Shown piece by piece: positions 9,409-20,691 of a DNA stretch of 43,016 nucleotides. The stretch's first letter is position 1. Every line of letters begins with the position of its first letter. A model generated the notes under the pieces. That model was not told where the DNA came from and searched no databases. It saw only the letters and a list, made by a program, of their open reading frames with translations. Both the position numbers and the translations under genes were made by a program. This stretch comes from Gammaproteobacteria bacterium (GTDB taxonomy: Bacteria; Pseudomonadota; Gammaproteobacteria; Steroidobacterales; Steroidobacteraceae), in the NCBI GenBank assembly GCA_028293725.1, contig JAQGOE010000065.1:1-43016 (forward strand), written 5' to 3'.

Positions 9409-9422
9409 GGGCCGAGCGGCCC
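9409..9422 (-). terminator. Terminator-like hairpin after hslO
   Basis: Two bases past the hslO stop, the minus strand has a GGGCC / GGCCC stem with a 4-base loop (6 bp with a 2-base loop if the G-C pair closes), followed by CATTTGATTT. The stem is GC-rich and the tail only moderately T-rich, so it is a plausible but weak intrinsic terminator separating gatCAB-hslO from the sahR promoter. Confidence 0.5.
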
Positions 9423-9423
9423 T

Positions 9424-10356
9424 CTAATGAATCAAGGGCGGCCTATCGCCCTCTCCCACCCCATCCGCAAACAGCGCCTCGACATCCACTGCATCAAACC
9501 GATACGGCCGATGACAAAACTCGCACGTCACGGTAACGGCGCCCTGCTCCTTGAGCACATCCCGAACCTCGTCCGGTCCCAGCGCGCGAAGCAAGCTGCT
9601 CACTCTCCCCTGGCTACACCGACACTCGAACTGCACCGGCGTCCCTTTGAACAGCCGCATGTCATAGGCCGCAAAGCCTCGCTCGAGCAACTCCTCAACC
9701 GGCCGGAGCAGCAGATCGGTGGTACTCAGTCGCTCAACCCCGCGCTGCGCATCCTCCCAGATCTCTTTCATATCCGACTCATCGGCATTCACCGGGTCCG
9801 GAAGCTTCTGTACCAGGAACCCCACGCCCCGCTCCCCATCCGCTGCGAGCAACACACGCGTAGGCAATTGCTCGGATGACGCGAAGTACGTTTCCAGCGA
9901 ATCAGCCAGGGACGCGCCGGTCAGCGGCACGATCCCTTGGTATCGCGTGTTCTTCTCTTCCGACTCGATAGTCACTATGACCCGCCCTTCGGCCCCCACC
10001 AGCCGCCGAAAGGCCCCCGTGCTCTGTGACTCGGCAATGAGTCCGTCGACCGCCGCGTCATCGAAATTCGCCACGGCGCGCAGTCGAAAGTCGTGCGTGC
10101 ATTGCGCGACGAGCAGGCTCACCGCGCCGTTGCCCTGAAGCTGCAGCGTCAGCGTTCCGTTGAACTTGAGAGTGGCCGCCAGCAGAACCGACGCGGCCAC
10201 GGCCTGCCCGAGCAGCTCGCGCACGGGCTCCGGGTATTCTTTATGAGCGCGCAGCTCCCGCCAAGCTCCCTCGAGCCGCACCCAGTGCCCTCTAACAGGC
10301 CGATTTTCCACAATAAAACGACGAACCTCGTCGCCAGGCTGTGTTCGGGAATTCAT
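9424..10356 (-). CDS. hslO: Redox-regulated chaperone Hsp33
   Basis: A cytoplasmic holdase switched on by oxidation and heat. The 310-residue protein has the N-terminal Hsp33 domain and the C-terminal zinc switch with four cysteines: CRC (in QFECRCSQGR) and, about 30 residues later, CEFC (in VTVTCEFCHRPYRFD), matching the CxC...CxxC signature. The frame also allows a GTG at 10365; I prefer ATG 10356 because its MNSRTQPGDEVRRFI start is the closer fit to family length. It lies 24 bases downstream of gatB on the same strand, so probably shares that transcript, and is followed by a hairpin. Confidence 0.94.
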   Translation of the reverse strand: MNSRTQPGDEVRRFIVENRPVRGHWVRLEGAWRELRAHKEYPEPVRELLGQAVAASVLLAATLKFNGTLTLQLQGNGAVSLLVAQCTHDFRLRAVANFDDAAVDGLIAESQSTGAFRRLVGAEGRVIVTIESEEKNTRYQGIVPLTGASLADSLETYFASSEQLPTRVLLAADGERGVGFLVQKLPDPVNADESDMKEIWEDAQRGVERLSTTDLLLRPVEELLERGFAAYDMRLFKGTPVQFECRCSQGRVSSLLRALGPDEVRDVLKEQGAVTVTCEFCHRPYRFDAVDVEALFADGVGEGDRPPLIH

Positions 10357-10380
10357 GCCCGACACAATGGGGTCGCGCTA

Positions 10381-11868
10381 TTACTGCTGCAACTTCTTCT
10401 TCAGCAACTCATTCAGCTGCGCCGGATTCGCCTTCCCGCCGGTCGCCTTCATGACCTGCCCCACGAAGAAGCCGAACAGCTTGTCCTTACCCGACCGGTA
10501 ATCCGCGAGCTGCCCCGGGTTCTTGGCCATCACGTCCTCGATGGCGCGCTCGATAGCCGAGCTGTCCGTAATCTGCTTGAGGCCCTTCTCTTCAATGATG
10601 GCGTCAGCACTCGAGCCGCTCGCCCACATCGCCTCGAAGACCTCCTTGGCAATCTTCCCCGAAATCGTCTGGTCCGCGATCCTCTTCACCAACCCCGCCA
10701 GCCGCGCGGCCGGCAGCTTTCCTGCGCCAGCGCCAGCGCCGCCCGCCGCCACTGCCCCGATCTCCAACCCATCCTTATTCAAAGCGGCCGCCAGCTCCCC
10801 CATCACCCAGTTGGCCGCCAACTTCGGCTCACCAGGGACTTCGCGAGCAACGTCCTCGTAATACGCAGCAAGCTCACGGCTCGCCGTCAGCACGCCAGCG
10901 TCATACACCGACAATCCATACTCCGACGCAAACCGCGCCGCCTTCTGATCCGGCAACTCCGGCAGCGTCGCCCGCACACCCGAGATGAATGCCTCGTCGA
11001 GCACCACAGGCAACAGGTCCGGATCCGGGAAGTAGCGATAGTCGTTCGCCTCTTCCTTCGAGCGCATCGAACGCGTCTCGCCCTTGTCGGGATCGTAGAG
11101 ACGCGTCTCCTGCTTCACCTTGCCGCCGGACTCGATCAGATCGATCTGGCGCTCGACCTCGTAGTTGATCGCCTTCTCGACGAAGCGGAACGAGTTGAGA
11201 TTCTTGATCTCCGCACGCGTACCGAACTTTTCGGCGCCCTTACGACGCACCGACACGTTCGCGTCACAGCGAAAGGAGCCTTCCTGCATGTTGCCGTCGC
11301 AGATTTCGAGATAGCGCACGAGAGTGTGCACCTTCTTCATATAGGCGACGGCTTCCTTCGCCGAGCGCATGTCGGGCTCCGAAACGATCTCCACCAGCGG
11401 CGTACCCGCACGGTTGAGATCGATGCCGGTCACTCCGGGAAGTCCCTCGTGCAGCGACTTGCCCGCATCCTCCTCGAGATGCGCCCGAGTCACTCTGACA
11501 CGCTTATGCGTGCCGTCATCGAGCACGACGTCGATCGAGCCCTCCGCGACGATCGGCAGCTCGTACTGGCTGATCTGATAGCCCTTCGGAAGATCGGGAT
11601 AGAAGTAATTCTTACGGGCAAACACCGAGTGCGGGGCGATTCGCGCGCCGACGGCGAGACCGAACTTCACCGCCATGCGCACAGCGTCCGCGTTCAACAC
11701 CGGCAGCACACCCGGGTAGCCGAGATCGACGAGATTCGCCTGAGCATTCGGGGGCGCCCCGTAGGCAATCGCCGACCCCGAGAAAATCTTCGACTGCGTG
11801 GAAAGCTGGGCGTGGATCTCCAACCCGATCACGGTCTCCCACTCGCCCGACCCCGTCTCGCCACTCAT
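10381..11868 (-). CDS. gatB: Asp-tRNA(Asn)/Glu-tRNA(Gln) amidotransferase subunit B
   Basis: The tRNA-binding and kinase-like subunit of GatCAB, which converts mischarged Glu-tRNA(Gln) and/or Asp-tRNA(Asn) to the amidated forms. At 495 residues it starts with the signature [21 protein letters not shown], contains [19 protein letters not shown] and [19 protein letters not shown], and ends in the helical YqeY-like tail with [13 protein letters not shown] 11868 is chosen because it overlaps the gatA stop in an ATGA; the longer frame to 11898 would need a TTG. An alanine/glycine-rich linker ([20 protein letters not shown]) precedes the tail. Confidence 0.96.
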   Translation of the reverse strand: MSGETGSGEWETVIGLEIHAQLSTQSKIFSGSAIAYGAPPNAQANLVDLGYPGVLPVLNADAVRMAVKFGLAVGARIAPHSVFARKNYFYPDLPKGYQISQYELPIVAEGSIDVVLDDGTHKRVRVTRAHLEEDAGKSLHEGLPGVTGIDLNRAGTPLVEIVSEPDMRSAKEAVAYMKKVHTLVRYLEICDGNMQEGSFRCDANVSVRRKGAEKFGTRAEIKNLNSFRFVEKAINYEVERQIDLIESGGKVKQETRLYDPDKGETRSMRSKEEANDYRYFPDPDLLPVVLDEAFISGVRATLPELPDQKAARFASEYGLSVYDAGVLTASRELAAYYEDVAREVPGEPKLAANWVMGELAAALNKDGLEIGAVAAGGAGAGAGKLPAARLAGLVKRIADQTISGKIAKEVFEAMWASGSSADAIIEEKGLKQITDSSAIERAIEDVMAKNPGQLADYRSGKDKLFGFFVGQVMKATGGKANPAQLNELLKKKLQQ

Positions 11869-13334
11869 GTGAATCGCTCCGGCACGCGCGTATGCCAATC
11901 CGTCTCGCGCTGATAAAGATGAGCCACGTTCAACAGCTTCGCTTCGCTGAAGTGCGGACCGATGATCTGCAGACCAACCGGCAGCCCCTGCGTGAACCCA
12001 CAGGGAATCGACATCGCCGGCAAGCCCGCCAGGTTCGCACCGATCGTGTAAATGTCATTCAGGTACATCGTGATCGGATCGGATGTCTTCGCGCCGATCT
12101 CGAACGCAGCCGTCGGCGTCGTCGGCCCGATGAGCACATCGACTTCGCCGAAGGCACGAGTGAAGTCCGACGTGATGAGTTGTCGAACTTTCTGTGCCTT
12201 CAAGTAATAGGCGTCGTAGTAACCCGCCGACAGGACATACGTCCCCGTCATGATCCGGCGCTTCACCTCGGCACCGAAGCCCTCGCCGCGCGAGCGCTTG
12301 TATAAGTCCATGAGATCGCGCGGATCTTTGCACCGGTGTCCGAAACGTACACCGTCGAAGCGTGCGAGGTTAGAAGAGCACTCCGCGGGCGCAACGACAT
12401 AGTAGGCCGGCACCGACAACGGCAGATTCGGCAAACTCATCTCGCGCAATTGCGCACCGAGCTTCTCGTAAACCGCCAACGCCTCACGAATGCGACGCTC
12501 GTTCTCCGGGTCGAGGCCCTTGTCGAAGAATTCCTTCAGCAGGCCGATCTTCAGTCCCGCCAGCGGCTGGCCGAGAGAAGCGACGTAGTCCGGCACCGGC
12601 TTGTCGACACTCGTGGAGTCGTTCGGATCGAAGCCAGCCATTTCCCGCAGCACCCACGCGGCATCTTCCGCTGTGGCGGTGATCGTGCCGGCCTGATCGA
12701 GACTGGATGCGAAGGCGATCATTCCGTAACGAGACACACGTCCATAAGTGGGCTTCAGCCCTGTAACTCCACACAGCGCTGCAGGCTGTCGGATGGAGCC
12801 ACCCGTGTCGGTCGCGGTCGCCAGCGGGGCGAGACGCGCAGCAACCGCAGCGGCCGAGCCGCCCGATGAGCCGCCAGGGACGAGCGCTGTGTTCCAAGGG
12901 TTGCGCACCGGACCGTAGTAGCTCGTCTCGTTCGACGAGCCCATGGCGAATTCATCCATGTTCGCCTTGCCGAGCATGACGACACCGGCAGCCTTGAGCT
13001 TCGCGACCAATGTGGCGTCATATGGCGACACAAAGTTATCGAGCATCCGCGAGCCGCACGAGGTCTTCACACCTGAGGTGCAGAAAATATCCTTGTGAGC
13101 GATCGGCAGACCAGTGAGTGCACCGCCGCGCGATGCCGCGAGATCACGATCCGCGGCTTCGGCAGCCGTCAGTGCTTGTTCCCGAGTAACGGAAATAAAG
13201 GCATTTAGCGTCGATTGGCTCGCGTCGATGCGATCGAGAAATAACCGCGTGAGCTCGACGCTCGAGAACTCTTTCGCCCGCAGCCCCGCAACGAGCTGCG
13301 CGAGCGTCTTCCGATAAACTGAGACACCGTTCAC
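11865..13334 (-). CDS. gatA: Asp-tRNA(Asn)/Glu-tRNA(Gln) amidotransferase subunit A
   Basis: The glutaminase subunit of GatCAB, which releases ammonia from glutamine for transfer to tRNA-bound Glu or Asp. The 489-residue protein has the amidase signature: catalytic Lys in PIAHKDIFC (about 79-87), and the Ser-cisSer pair in [15 protein letters not shown] with [14 protein letters not shown] (about 150-185). It starts with GTG 13334, which overlaps the gatC stop as GTGA, and its own stop overlaps the gatB start. The C-terminal [14 protein letters not shown] region is also typical. The three-gene order gatC-gatA-gatB is standard. Confidence 0.97.
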   Translation of the reverse strand: MNGVSVYRKTLAQLVAGLRAKEFSSVELTRLFLDRIDASQSTLNAFISVTREQALTAAEAADRDLAASRGGALTGLPIAHKDIFCTSGVKTSCGSRMLDNFVSPYDATLVAKLKAAGVVMLGKANMDEFAMGSSNETSYYGPVRNPWNTALVPGGSSGGSAAAVAARLAPLATATDTGGSIRQPAALCGVTGLKPTYGRVSRYGMIAFASSLDQAGTITATAEDAAWVLREMAGFDPNDSTSVDKPVPDYVASLGQPLAGLKIGLLKEFFDKGLDPENERRIREALAVYEKLGAQLREMSLPNLPLSVPAYYVVAPAECSSNLARFDGVRFGHRCKDPRDLMDLYKRSRGEGFGAEVKRRIMTGTYVLSAGYYDAYYLKAQKVRQLITSDFTRAFGEVDVLIGPTTPTAAFEIGAKTSDPITMYLNDIYTIGANLAGLPAMSIPCGFTQGLPVGLQIIGPHFSEAKLLNVAHLYQRETDWHTRVPERFT

Positions 13335-13621
13335 TCTATTACCTTCGGTACGAGATACAAGCCGGCCGCAACCTGCGGCGCATTCTCTTGAAAGAGCTCG
13401 TGATGATCCTGCTCCGTGACCACATCGGGCCGCAGGCGTTGCGACAACCCTGGCAACGGATGCGCCATTGGCGCGACGCTCGCCGTGTCGGCACGGTCAA
13501 GCTCGCCGACAAAGTCGAGAATCGCCGACAGGCTCGTCTGATAGACGGGAACCTCCGCTGGTTGCAGCTCGAGCCGCGCCAGGTGGGCGATGTTTTCAAT
13601 CTGCTCGCGTGTAAGCGCCAT
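13331..13621 (-). CDS. gatC: Asp-tRNA(Asn)/Glu-tRNA(Gln) amidotransferase subunit C
   Basis: A 96-residue protein that wraps the GatA-GatB interface and stabilises the complex. It begins [19 protein letters not shown], the usual GatC start, and ends [16 protein letters not shown], where the PKVIE tail is a family hallmark. It starts at ATG 13621 and leads the gatC-gatA-gatB run, divergent from mreB across 147 bases. The same divergence occurs in pseudomonads and relatives. I see no strong minus-strand promoter, although an AT-rich stretch with TGTTTTTCTCATTGTG lies 30-60 bases upstream. Confidence 0.95.
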   Translation of the reverse strand: MALTREQIENIAHLARLELQPAEVPVYQTSLSAILDFVGELDRADTASVAPMAHPLPGLSQRLRPDVVTEQDHHELFQENAPQVAAGLYLVPKVIE

Positions 13622-13695
13622 GAGAGTTCAGTGTCTGTTCAGTGAGTGCGCATCGGGCACAATGAGAAAAACAGCGCAAAATCATACATGTTGCC

Positions 13696-14812
<1,117 letters not shown>

Positions 14813-14837
14813 CCCGACCGGCGCCCGAGTCTGACCC

Positions 14838-16010
14838 GTGGCCTTCGGGACACCGGGGAGCAGATCGCAAGCCCGCGGACCCTCCCCGGGTTTTCGATTC
14901 TCGCTGTACGCGATCCTTTCCTTCGTGGTCATGTTCCTCGACCAGCGTCACGGCTGGATGGAGCAGGCGCGCTTCGTCCTACAGGCCGCCGCCTATCCGA
15001 TCCAGCAGGCCGTGAGCTCACCGACGAATGCCTGGGGCTGGATGCGGGAGATCTTCGAGACCCGCGACGCCCTGCGTGCTGAGAACGAGCGCCTCAAAGA
15101 GCAGGATCGGCTGCTGGCGATACGTTCCATGCGCTACGAGGCGCTCGCGCGCGAAAACGGTGAGTTGCGCGGACTGCGAGACGCACTGCCTCCCGTCGCC
15201 GAAAAATGGCTGGCGGCTGAGATCGTGAATATCGAGATCAACAGCCTGCGCCAGCGCGTGCTCATCAACCGAGGCACTGCGAACGGCGTATTCAAGGCCC
15301 AGGCCCTCCTCGACGATAAGGGCGTGATCGGACAGATCACCCACGTCGGCCCCTGGAGCGCCGAAGCCATTCTCATCACCGACGCCGAGCACGCGATACC
15401 CGTGGTGATCGAGCGAACGGGATTGCGCACCATCGGTGTCGGAGCCGGTGACGCGCAGTCGCTGGCGCTCCCTTACCTTCCGGGAAACGCTGACGTTAAG
15501 GCTGGCGACCTGCTCCTCACTTCTGGACTCGGCGGGGTGTTTCCTGCGGGCTACCCCGTGGCGCGTGTCACAGAAGTGCATCGCGATGCAGTGCAGCCGC
15601 TGGCACAGGTGCGTGCGACACCGTTTGCGAATGTGGATACAGACCGTGAAGTCGTTCTGGTCTGGTTCCGGGCGGACCACCCCGCCGCACCGACCTCGGC
15701 TACGACCGGCGACCTGAAGACCGGCAATCCCAAACTGCAACCGCAGGCTGCACCTCCGCCGCGTCCAAAGCCTGCAAATCCTGACGCATCAGCACCAGCA
15801 CCTACAACGCTAACAACACCAGCGGGCACTGACTCACGGAATTCAACGACGCCCTCCGGCACAGTGAACGTACCAGCAGCCGCGCCGTCGAAGCCTGGGA
15901 CGCCCGCTGCCGCTGCTACCCCCGATTCTAAGGAACCTGCTGCCGGTGAGAACACCCGAGCCGCCGCACCGAAGAAACCGTCGCCCGATGCGACTCCGAG
16001 GAACCCATGA
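14838..16010 (+). CDS. mreC: Rod-shape-determining protein MreC
   Basis: A bitopic periplasmic scaffold that activates PBP2-RodA. It has a short cytoplasmic N-terminus, one membrane helix (about 18-40, YAILSFVVMFLDQ), a coiled coil (about 70-110, ALRAENERLKEQDRLL), then the two beta-barrel MreC core (about 115-275, with VLINRGTANGVFKAQAL). The start is GTG 14838, with no ATG nearby. Unusual is the tail: residues 280-390 are almost entirely Pro, Ala, Thr and Lys, making the protein about 390 residues against the typical 280-370. The stop overlaps the mreD ATG. Confidence 0.95.
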   Translation: MAFGTPGSRSQARGPSPGFRFSLYAILSFVVMFLDQRHGWMEQARFVLQAAAYPIQQAVSSPTNAWGWMREIFETRDALRAENERLKEQDRLLAIRSMRYEALARENGELRGLRDALPPVAEKWLAAEIVNIEINSLRQRVLINRGTANGVFKAQALLDDKGVIGQITHVGPWSAEAILITDAEHAIPVVIERTGLRTIGVGAGDAQSLALPYLPGNADVKAGDLLLTSGLGGVFPAGYPVARVTEVHRDAVQPLAQVRATPFANVDTDREVVLVWFRADHPAAPTSATTGDLKTGNPKLQPQAAPPPRPKPANPDASAPAPTTLTTPAGTDSRNSTTPSGTVNVPAAAPSKPGTPAAAATPDSKEPAAGENTRAAAPKKPSPDATPRNP

Positions 16011-16480
16011 GTTCCGGAGAGCCGCGGGGCCGCATGCTGTTCAGCGCACTCCTTGCGCTGGTGCTCATGGTATTGCCGCTACCGACCTACCTGGATATCG
16101 TACGGCCCCCTTTTCTGGTCCTGGTGGTGCTGTACTGGTCGATGGCGGCGCCCCGGGCGGGAGGGGTCGGACTGGGATGGTTCTCGGGATTGTTGCTGGA
16201 TGTCTTTCAGGGACCGGTCCTCGGGGAGCACGCCCTGGCGCTGGCCGCAGTGGCCTACATCTTTTGCCGCGAGCATCAGAGGATTCGCTCGAAGCCCGAT
16301 TTCCAGCAGTCGCTCATCGTCCTGGCGGCACTCGCCTTCTACGAGGGCTTCCTGTTTTTCATGGACGCCTATTCAGGGCATCCGCTCACCAGTGCGCTTC
16401 GTTGGATTCACATCCTGACTGGCGCGCTCCTCTGGGCTCCCGTCGCCATCATGCTCGGCTATCGCGAGCGGCGCTCGTGA
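16007..16480 (+). CDS. mreD: Rod-shape-determining membrane protein MreD
   Basis: A 157-residue integral membrane partner of MreC with about five hydrophobic segments and the family pattern PTYLDIVRPPFLVLVVLYW near residues 25-45 and GLGWFSGLLLDVFQGPVLGEHAL near 57-79. The ATG at 16007 overlaps the mreC stop (ATGA). It is followed by mrdA 23 bases downstream. Low sequence conservation is normal for MreD; position and hydrophobic profile make the call firm. Confidence 0.93.
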   Translation: MSSGEPRGRMLFSALLALVLMVLPLPTYLDIVRPPFLVLVVLYWSMAAPRAGGVGLGWFSGLLLDVFQGPVLGEHALALAAVAYIFCREHQRIRSKPDFQQSLIVLAALAFYEGFLFFMDAYSGHPLTSALRWIHILTGALLWAPVAIMLGYRERRS

Positions 16481-16503
16481 GCGCATCTTCAGTCGGGTAG
16501 GGC

Positions 16504-18519
16504 ATGCCAGCCGGGCGCATCAAAGACCACTGGGGCGAGCAGCGTCGATTCGAGCAGCGCTCGCTCATCGCGGGCGTGTTGATGGTGGTCCTGACCCTGA
16601 CCCTGCTCGGCCGGCTCTACCTCCTGCAGGTGGTGCGAAACGACTACTACGCCGACCTGTCGCAAGGTAACCGGGTTCGCACCGAGCCCATCCCGGCCAG
16701 CCGCGGCCTGATCCTCGACCGCAACGGGGCGGTGCTGGCCGACAACGAGCCTGCCTACCAGCTCGAGCTCACCCGCGAACAGGTCCCTGACCTCAACGAC
16801 ACACTCAAGCGCCTCACCGAGCTGCAGCTCATCGAGCCGGACGATCTCGATGAGACCAAGCACATGATCATGTCGCGCCGCAGCTTCGACACGGTGCCGG
16901 TGCGACTGCGCCTGACGGATGAGGAGGTGGGGCGGTTCGCAGTGCATCGCTTCGAGTTTCCCGGTGTTGACCTCGCAACGCGCCAAACACGTCACTACCC
17001 TTATAAAAAGCTCGGCGTACATGCGCTGGGTTATGTCGGCGCCATCAGCGAGTCGGACCTCGAGCACATCGACCGCACCGCCTACGAAGGCACGGCGCTC
17101 ATGGGCAAGTTAGGTGTGGAGGCGTCTTATGAGAAGCCCCTGCACGGCACGAACGGTTTCCGTGAGATCCTCGTCAACGCCCAAGGCCGCTCGGTGCAAC
17201 GCCAAGGCGCCTACGCGCCCGATTTGCGCGCGACCGCACCAACAGCCGGCAACGACGTGGTGCTGTCAATCGACCTTCCAACACAACAAGCAGCGGAAGA
17301 CGCTCTCGGTGACCGGCGCGGCGCTGTCGTGGCGATCGATCCAACCAACGGCAATGTACTGGCGCTCGTCAGCAAGCCCGGCTTCGACCCTTCGGTGTTC
17401 GCTCGTGGCATCCGCCGCAACGAATACGCCGAGCTAATCGATGACGAGGACAAGCCGCTGCTGAACCGGGCACTGCGCGGCGCTTATCCCTCCGGTTCGA
17501 CCATCAAGCCGGCCATCGGCGTCGTGGCACTGACCGATAAATTCCTCACCGCCGAGACCCGGGTGTCGTGTCAGGGCACGTTCTCCTTACCCGGCAGTGC
17601 CCATGTCTGGCGCGCCGACAAGAACGAGCCCAGGGGTGAGCTCAACCTGACCGAAGCGATCGCGCATTCCTCCGACGTCTTCTTCTACAAGCTCGCCTGG
17701 CATATGGGTATCGACAAGCTCGCTGAGGGCCTGGCGCCCTTCGGCTACGGTCAGCTCACGGGCATCGACATCGCCGGCGAACGCCCGGGCCTGCTGCCCT
17801 CACCCGCGTGGAAGCGCACTGCTTTCAAGCGTTCCGCGGATCAGGTCTGGTTCCCCGGCGAGACCGTCAATCTCGGCGTGGGTCAGGGTTATTTGCTGGT
17901 AACGCCGTTGCAGCTTGCGCACATCGCCGGGGTGCTGTCGGTACGTGGCCGCAGCTTCAGACCCCGGCTCGTCACGGGCATGCACGACGCCGACGGGCAT
18001 CTGAAGATGCTGCCACCTGTGGAGGAAGCGCCCGTCACCGGTGTCGCCGCTGCAGATTGGGATACTGTTCTCAACGCCATGGTCGCGGTGACCCAATACG
18101 GTACCGGCAAACTCGCCTTTGCCAAAGCCGCGTACACCGCTGGCGGCAAGACCGGTACAGCTCAGGTGTACACCGTGGCCCAAAACGCCAAGTACAACGC
18201 GAAGACCGTCTCGGATAAGTTGCGCGATCATGCCTGGTTCATCGCCTATGCTCCGGCGGATGCGCCGCGCATCGCCCTGGCCGTGTTGGTGGAAAACGCC
18301 GGCTTCGGCGCCAGTAACGCCGCGCCGGTGGCACGCAAGGTCTTAGATACCTACCTCCTGGACCAGGACGGCAAGCTCAAACCCTTCGCGACACCGCCAC
18401 GGGGCGAGACACCCAACACAAGTCCCAAACCGGCACCTGGCGCACCTGACACGAAGCGCCCGTCACAAACGCAATCTACTGTCAGAAGCGACGGGCCACG
18501 ACCTACCCCTGCGTCATGA
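16504..18519 (+). CDS. mrdA: Peptidoglycan transpeptidase PBP2
   Basis: The class B penicillin-binding protein of the elongasome, cross-linking peptidoglycan made by RodA. The 671-residue protein has an N-terminal membrane anchor (about 24-44), a pedestal domain with RGLILDRNGAVLADN (about 75-89), and the transpeptidase domain with nucleophile Ser332 in PSGSTIK, the second motif SSD at 389-391, and KTGT at 549-552. The C-terminal 50 residues are Pro/Thr/Ser-rich and beyond the usual end, like the tail of MreC here. The stop overlaps the rodA ATG in an ATGA, so the pair is translationally coupled. Confidence 0.97.
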   Translation: MPAGRIKDHWGEQRRFEQRSLIAGVLMVVLTLTLLGRLYLLQVVRNDYYADLSQGNRVRTEPIPASRGLILDRNGAVLADNEPAYQLELTREQVPDLNDTLKRLTELQLIEPDDLDETKHMIMSRRSFDTVPVRLRLTDEEVGRFAVHRFEFPGVDLATRQTRHYPYKKLGVHALGYVGAISESDLEHIDRTAYEGTALMGKLGVEASYEKPLHGTNGFREILVNAQGRSVQRQGAYAPDLRATAPTAGNDVVLSIDLPTQQAAEDALGDRRGAVVAIDPTNGNVLALVSKPGFDPSVFARGIRRNEYAELIDDEDKPLLNRALRGAYPSGSTIKPAIGVVALTDKFLTAETRVSCQGTFSLPGSAHVWRADKNEPRGELNLTEAIAHSSDVFFYKLAWHMGIDKLAEGLAPFGYGQLTGIDIAGERPGLLPSPAWKRTAFKRSADQVWFPGETVNLGVGQGYLLVTPLQLAHIAGVLSVRGRSFRPRLVTGMHDADGHLKMLPPVEEAPVTGVAAADWDTVLNAMVAVTQYGTGKLAFAKAAYTAGGKTGTAQVYTVAQNAKYNAKTVSDKLRDHAWFIAYAPADAPRIALAVLVENAGFGASNAAPVARKVLDTYLLDQDGKLKPFATPPRGETPNTSPKPAPGAPDTKRPSQTQSTVRSDGPRPTPAS

Positions 18520-19655
18520 TTTACGAAGAAATCAACTCCGAGTCGCGCGCCCGCCGTACCCTGACCGGCGCGGCCCGCATTCTGTCTGCGCTGAAGATCG
18601 ACGGCCCGCTCGTGACCGGCCTCGCTCTCATCGCGGCCTATGGGCTCATCGTTCTCTATAGCGCCTCGGGCCAGAGCGTCCCGACGGTGATTCGCACCGT
18701 CGTGCGCATCTTCCTCGGCACGGTCGCGATGCTCGTCCTTGCCCGCGTGAATCCAAACTTTCTACGGCGAACGACGCCGTGGCTCTATGTCATCGGAGTA
18801 TTCCTGCTGATCGTGGTAGCTGCGTTCGGCCATATCGGCCTCGGCGCGCAGCGTTGGCTGAGCATAGGTTTCGTCCGTTTCCAGCCCTCCGAGCTCATGA
18901 AGCTCGCGGTCCCGATGATGTGCGCGTGGTACCTCCATGAACGCGCGTTGCCGCCGAGTTTCCCCTCGCTACTGATACTGGCGGGACTCATTCTCCTGCC
19001 GGTTGGATTGGTCGCTGTCGAGCCGGACCTGGGCACGGCCGCACTGATCGGCGTGGGTGGGGCGCTGGTCATTGTCATGGCCGGACTGCAGGTGCGCATC
19101 ATGGGGGCCCTGGTTGGGTTGAGCGCCGTGGGAGCCTGGTTCGGATGGCGGTTTATGCACGACTATCAGCGCAAGCGCGTGCTGACTTTCCTCGATCCGC
19201 AGACGGACCCGCTCGGCGCCGGCTATCACATCATTCAATCGCAGATTGCCATCGGCTCCGGCGGCCTCTTCGGCAAAGGCTGGATGAACGGCAGCCAGGC
19301 GCAGTTGGATTTTCTCCCGGAGCGCTCGACCGATTTCGTCTTCGCCGTGATCGGCGAAGAGTTCGGCCTCATCGGCCTCGCCGTGTTGCTGCTTCTTTAT
19401 ATGTTCGTGACGGCTCGCGCGATCTTCCTGGCGATGCAAACTCAGGACACCTTCGCGCGACTGCTGGCAGGCAGCATCGCCCTCACCTTTTTCGTCTACG
19501 TCTTCATCAATGCAGGGATGGTCACCGGCTTATTGCCCGTCGTAGGTGTCCCGCTTCCGCTGGTGAGCTATGGCGGAACCTCAGTGGTGACCCTGCTGGC
19601 GGGCTTCGGTATTCTGATGGCGCTGTATTCCCATCGGAAACTCGTCAGCTCCTAG
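18516..19655 (+). CDS. mrdB: SEDS-family peptidoglycan glycosyltransferase RodA
   Basis: The polymerase partner of PBP2, an integral membrane glycosyltransferase acting on lipid II. The 379-residue protein has about ten membrane segments and SEDS motifs: GLGAQRWLSIGFVRFQPSE (about 109-127), VAVEPDLGTAALI, the region GLFGKGWMNGSQAQLDFLPE (about 250-269), RSTDFVFAVIGEEFGL, and the end VGVPLPLVSYGGTSVV. An N-terminal extension of about 25 residues (MIYEEINSESRARRTLTG) precedes the first helix. Also called rodA. It is followed by mltB after 13 bases. Confidence 0.97.
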   Translation: MIYEEINSESRARRTLTGAARILSALKIDGPLVTGLALIAAYGLIVLYSASGQSVPTVIRTVVRIFLGTVAMLVLARVNPNFLRRTTPWLYVIGVFLLIVVAAFGHIGLGAQRWLSIGFVRFQPSELMKLAVPMMCAWYLHERALPPSFPSLLILAGLILLPVGLVAVEPDLGTAALIGVGGALVIVMAGLQVRIMGALVGLSAVGAWFGWRFMHDYQRKRVLTFLDPQTDPLGAGYHIIQSQIAIGSGGLFGKGWMNGSQAQLDFLPERSTDFVFAVIGEEFGLIGLAVLLLLYMFVTARAIFLAMQTQDTFARLLAGSIALTFFVYVFINAGMVTGLLPVVGVPLPLVSYGGTSVVTLLAGFGILMALYSHRKLVSS

Positions 19656-19668
19656 CTCCCGCAAAGAC

Positions 19669-20691
19669 TTGAACCGACGCCTCGCCTTATTACTCGCCAT
19701 CGTTCTCGCGCCCCTTACTGCGCAGCCCGCGATTGCACTGCACCATCACCGCCGCACGGGTGGCTTTGACCTGAAGCGTCCGGAAATCGTCAGCTTCGTG
19801 AACGATGTAGTCGCCCGCGACTCCCTCAAGCGCAAAGCCGTGCTTGCGCTCCTCGCCAAAGCGGAGCCGCAACCGAAGATCATTGAGCTCATGACTCGCC
19901 CCGCCGAAAAGGTCACGCCCTGGTGGGAGTACCACGATCATTTTCTTACCGCGGAGCGAATCGATCTGGGTGTGCAATTCTGGGCCGATCACCGCCAGTC
20001 ACTCGAGCGGGTTGCCGCGGAGCGCGGGGTACCAGCCGAGTACCTGATTGCCATCATTGGCGTGGAGACCCGCTACGGTCGCTCCACCGGTAGATTCCGG
20101 GTGCTGGACGCCCTTGCGACGCTTGCGTTCGACTACCCGCCGCGCAGCGAGTACTTTCGCAGCGAGCTGGAGCAGTTCCTCCTGCTGGCGGGCGAGGACA
20201 AACTGAACCCGCTCACCACAACCGGGTCCTATGCAGGAGCCATGGGAGCGCCGCAATTCATGCCGTCGACCTACCGCCGCTATGCCATCGACGCGGACAC
20301 GGACAACAAGCGCGACCTTTGGAGCGACTGGGACGACATTATTGCGAGCGTTGCCAACTACTTGCAGGAGCACGGCTGGGAGAGCGGCGGACCGGTCATC
20401 GCCGAGGCCCACCTGGAGCCGGACCCGACGTTCCAGATCAACCCCGGCAAACTCGACCTCAACGAGACGGTCGACAGCCTCAATGCTCACGGCGTGAAAA
20501 TCGACTTGTCCTTGCCTGGAGACACGCCGGCGGTGCTCATCGCGGCGGAACAGGAGGACGGACCCGCCTACCGCGTTGGATTCAAAAACTTCTACGTCAT
20601 TACCCGCTACAACGGCAGCGCGCGCTACGCTATGTCGGTTCACGATCTCGCGCAAGCCATTGCGCAACGCGTCCACGAAGTGCAGCCGTGA
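19669..20691 (+). CDS. mltB: Membrane-bound lytic murein transglycosylase B family
   Basis: Cleaves glycan strands with formation of 1,6-anhydroMurNAc ends in the periplasm. The 340-residue protein has a signal peptide (1-24, RRLALLLAIVLAPLTAQPAIA) without a lipobox cysteine, so it is probably soluble, and the SLT_2 domain with catalytic Glu133 in IGVETRYGR, GSYAGAMGAPQFMPSTYRRYA and DLWSDWDDIIASVANYLQ. The start is TTG 19669; no ATG or GTG upstream of the signal peptide fits, and a later start would remove the signal. The stop overlaps the rlpA GTG (GTGA). Confidence 0.92.
   Translation: MNRRLALLLAIVLAPLTAQPAIALHHHRRTGGFDLKRPEIVSFVNDVVARDSLKRKAVLALLAKAEPQPKIIELMTRPAEKVTPWWEYHDHFLTAERIDLGVQFWADHRQSLERVAAERGVPAEYLIAIIGVETRYGRSTGRFRVLDALATLAFDYPPRSEYFRSELEQFLLLAGEDKLNPLTTTGSYAGAMGAPQFMPSTYRRYAIDADTDNKRDLWSDWDDIIASVANYLQEHGWESGGPVIAEAHLEPDPTFQINPGKLDLNETVDSLNAHGVKIDLSLPGDTPAVLIAAEQEDGPAYRVGFKNFYVITRYNGSARYAMSVHDLAQAIAQRVHEVQP

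Noticed and set aside
10093..11913. 606-residue open frame on the plus strand opposite hslO and gatB
   Set aside because: It is antisense to two clearly recognised genes, is Arg/His/Leu-rich with no domain, and is typical of shadow frames in GC-rich DNA.
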